From the NCBI GenBank assembly GCA_023423795.1, contig JAFAEX010000096.1, forward strand, positions 1-6,650: DNA of 6,650 nucleotides, read 5' to 3'. Numbering within the stretch: the stretch's first letter is position 1; every line of letters begins with the position of its first letter. A model generated the notes under the pieces. The model ran no database searches and had not been told where the DNA came from. It saw nothing but the letters and a program-made list of their open reading frames with translations. The DNA comes from Chloroflexota bacterium (GTDB taxonomy: Bacteria > Chloroflexota > Chloroflexia > Thermomicrobiales > UBA6265). The translations under genes were made by a program, and so were the position numbers. Positions 5,202 through 6,650 of this stretch are shown here, piece after piece.

Positions 5202-6268
5202 CCCACGACGGGCACGCGCGGACGCTGACCGAGGAGACCGCCCGGCCCCGGCTCGCCGCCGCCGGGGTTCCGGGCGCGGCGATCGCGCTTTGTCTCGACG
5301 GCCGGTTCATCACCCTCGGCGTCGGCAGCGCCGACCTCGGGGGAACCGCCCCAATTCCCGCCGATGCAGCCTTCTACCTCTACAGCATCACCAAACTCTT
5401 CGTCGCCGCCGCCGCGCTGAGGCTGGCCGACGAGGGGAGGCTCGACCTCGACGCGCCCCTCGGCGACGTGCTGCCGGTCGTCGGCTACGCCGCCGACGTT
5501 CCGATCCGCCGCTTGCTCGACCACACCGGAGGCCTGCCCGACTACGGCGGGATGCCGGAGTACCACGCCGCCGTGCGGACCGATCCGGGTAGCCCGTGGA
5601 GCGCCGAAGCGTTCCTCGGACGCACGTTGCCGCGCGGTCCCCTCTTCGCGCCCGGCGACGGTTGGGCGTATTCCAACATCGGCTTCCTTCTGGCCCGGCT
5701 CGCGGTCGAGCGCGCGGCCGGCGAACCCCTGCGCGGCGTACTGGACCGCTTCTTCTTCGCCCCGCTGGGCCTGCGCGCGACTCGGGTGGTTGACACCCTC
5801 GCCGATGCCCACGGCTTGACCCCCGGCTACTCGGAGGACCTGGACGGCCCGGGCACGGTCGCCGACGTCACCGCTCGCTACCACCCCGGCTGGGTCTCCC
5901 ACGGCGTCGTCCGCTCGAACGCCGCCGAAACCGCGCGGCTGCTGGACGCGCTCGCCGGCGGCGACCTGTTGTCGCCCGCGTCGCGCGCCGCGATGGCGAA
6001 GGCCGTCGTCGTACCGGGCGATCATCCGCCGTTCATCCGCGCCGGGTACGGGCTCGGCGCGATGATTGATCTCGCCTCCCCATTCGGCCGCGTGCTCGGG
6101 CACGCCGGCGGCGGCCCCGGCTACGCCACGGCGGCCTTCAACGTCCTGGACGTGGCGGGTCGCCGGCTCACCGTCGCCGTCCTCGCCAACCGCGACGGAA
6201 ACGCGGCCGCGCTGGAGATCGCCTTCGCGCTCACGGCGGCGCTGGCCGCGTCCGGCAGGTCCGGATAG
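5198..6268 (+). CDS. Serine hydrolase, beta-lactamase-related (class C / PBP4*-like) family
   Basis: A 356-residue protein taken from GTG 5198, which overlaps the DUF72 stop as GTGA. The frame extends upstream into the DUF72 gene, but family similarity begins only about 20 residues after this GTG (RLAAAGVPGAAIAL), and coupling explains the weak Shine-Dalgarno sequence. Catalytic motifs of the beta-lactamase/DD-peptidase fold are all present: SxxK as Ser63-Ile-Thr-Lys66, YxN as Tyr158-Ser-Asn160, and the third-box equivalent His302-Ala-Gly-Gly305. The supporting signatures LLDHTGGLPDY (106-116), PLFAPGDGWAYSNIGF (148-163) and GYGLG (283-287) are also seen. Ser63 is the acylated nucleophile and Lys66/Tyr158 the general bases. 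Substrates in the family include esters, D-amino-acid peptides and beta-lactams, so resistance should not be assumed. No signal peptide or membrane segment is seen, which points to a cytosolic esterase or peptidase. Confidence 0.92.
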   Translation: MTHDGHARTLTEETARPRLAAAGVPGAAIALCLDGRFITLGVGSADLGGTAPIPADAAFYLYSITKLFVAAAALRLADEGRLDLDAPLGDVLPVVGYAADVPIRRLLDHTGGLPDYGGMPEYHAAVRTDPGSPWSAEAFLGRTLPRGPLFAPGDGWAYSNIGFLLARLAVERAAGEPLRGVLDRFFFAPLGLRATRVVDTLADAHGLTPGYSEDLDGPGTVADVTARYHPGWVSHGVVRSNAAETARLLDALAGGDLLSPASRAAMAKAVVVPGDHPPFIRAGYGLGAMIDLASPFGRVLGHAGGGPGYATAAFNVLDVAGRRLTVAVLANRDGNAAALEIAFALTAALAASGRSG

Positions 6269-6337
6269 CCGCCGTCCGGCGCTGGCCCACGCCTCGTACG
6301 AGATCCGGCCGATCGAACCGTGATCCCGGTCGTCGCC

Positions 6338-6359
6338 GGGGAGGGACCGTGCCCTCCCC
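6338..6359 (+). terminator. Possible transcription terminator hairpin after the serine hydrolase
   Basis: ggggaggg (6338-6345) and ccctcccc (6352-6359) form a perfect 8-bp stem with a 6-base loop, 69 bases after the hydrolase stop codon. There is no T-run after it, so it is at best a U-tract-less terminator or an RNA-stabilising hairpin. Confidence 0.35.
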
Positions 6360-6464
6360 CGCCGGTCCGTGCGGAATACGGGATGCTGCCGCCGCTGGCG
6401 CGGGCAGCGACCCGGCGCATCCCGCCGCGAACGGTGACGTCCGGCCGGGCTCCGCGCCGCCCAT

Positions 6465-6508
6465 TTCTTCGGTATTTATTCGGCGTTTATTCGGTGTTTA
6501 TTCGGTAT
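6465..6508. repeat. Four tandem 11-bp AT-rich direct repeats (ttattcggtRt-like)
   Basis: The units are ttcttcggtat (6465-6475), ttattcggcgt (6476-6486), ttattcggtgt (6487-6497) and ttattcggtat (6498-6508), a contiguous 44-bp array. They stand out as AT-rich in otherwise extremely GC-rich DNA. The 11-bp period is about one helical turn, placing each unit on the same DNA face, as in direct-repeat operators of OmpR/PhoB-type regulators. On the minus strand the TAA in successive units closes all three frames, so the array is not coding in that direction. A regulatory role is an inference. Confidence 0.8.
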
Positions 6509-6650
6509 CTGCACAGTCGCGGAACGCCGCGTACGTACGCACCATTTCGACCGGCTCGGGGTTTGTTCGCTCCCCCCTCCCACACCCAGCGCGGAAGCCC
6601 GTGCCGGACGCGCCCGCCCCCTCTGCGCCCGCGAGGCTGGGAGGGGTTGC

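Larger units (their letters stand above)
6269..6650. other. Non-coding tail region after the serine hydrolase gene
   Basis: No gene with a credible start and domain was found on either strand to the window end. The stretch contains a GC-rich hairpin at 6338-6359, an AT-rich 11-bp repeat array at 6465-6508, and a perfect 12-bp palindrome gcgtacgtacgc at 6529-6540. A 9-bp inverted match joins cccctccca (6574-6582) and tgggagggg (6638-6646). It may be the control region of a gene lying just beyond the right edge. Confidence 0.65.

Noticed and set aside
6290..6325. GGTTCGATC on the minus strand, reminiscent of a tRNA T-loop
   Set aside because: The flanking bases do not form a T-stem, and no acceptor stem, D-arm or anticodon arm could be found around it.
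6231..6464. Minus-strand 77-codon open frame after the hydrolase
   Set aside because: Its ATG is directly preceded by the 11-bp repeat array with no clear ribosome-binding site, its 3' part overlaps the hydrolase gene, and it shows no recognisable domain.
6465..6508. 11-bp repeats as a CRISPR array or as coding repeats
   Set aside because: The units are contiguous with no spacers and too short for CRISPR. In the minus direction TAA falls in all three frames, so it is not a peptide repeat there.
6574..6646. 9-bp inverted match near the right edge
   Set aside because: It is made of G/C runs with a loop of about 55 bases, and such matches are expected by chance in this composition. It is noted only within the non-coding tail.

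Overview
The window is very GC-rich DNA, with G or C at most codon third positions, and carries ordinary bacterial chromosomal genes plus short intergenic repeats and one insertion-sequence end. Taxon markers are absent. The composition, the DUF4432/DapA-like/SDR set and the gaps filled with 7-8 bp tandem words would suit a high-GC Chloroflexota (Thermomicrobia/Sphaerobacter-like) or an actinobacterium, but this is only an impression.

Layout. Positions 1-204 hold the terminal part of an insertion sequence (probably IS481 family), cut by the window edge, with the first 56 codons of its transposase reading leftward. Next, on the + strand (396-710), comes a small YgiT/MqsA-type zinc-finger protein with no visible toxin partner. 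Positions 756-3778 are a minus-strand cluster. In transcription order it encodes a DapA-like class I aldolase-fold protein, a DUF4432 aldose-1-epimerase-like protein and an atypical short-chain dehydrogenase. Both gaps inside the cluster, and the gap after it, contain short tandem 7-8 bp words. A non-coding region (3779-4271) separates this cluster from a divergent + strand pair. It contains a possible promoter/operator for the minus cluster and a palindromic repeat element of about 200 bp with two GGA-loop hairpins. The + strand pair is a DUF72 (YecE-like) TIM-barrel protein and a beta-lactamase-fold serine hydrolase, overlapping by four bases (GTGA). The last 380 bases are non-coding. They hold a GC-rich hairpin just after the hydrolase and a striking AT-rich array of four 11-bp direct repeats.

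How the genes may work together. The three minus-strand genes resemble part of a sugar or sugar-acid catabolic module: a mutarotase-like enzyme, a dehydrogenase, and a pyruvate-dependent aldolase or related lyase. No transporter, kinase, dehydratase or regulator is present to name the substrate. Two of the three enzymes lack residues considered catalytic in their superfamilies. The SDR has Ser/Arg in place of Tyr/Lys, and the DapA-like protein keeps the Schiff-base Lys but loses the Tyr/Thr proton relay. The cluster may therefore do chemistry different from what automatic names would imply. No clearly new multi-gene system is evident. The best leads are the altered active sites, the 4005-4202 palindromic element, the 11-bp repeat array and the repeat-filled gene gaps.
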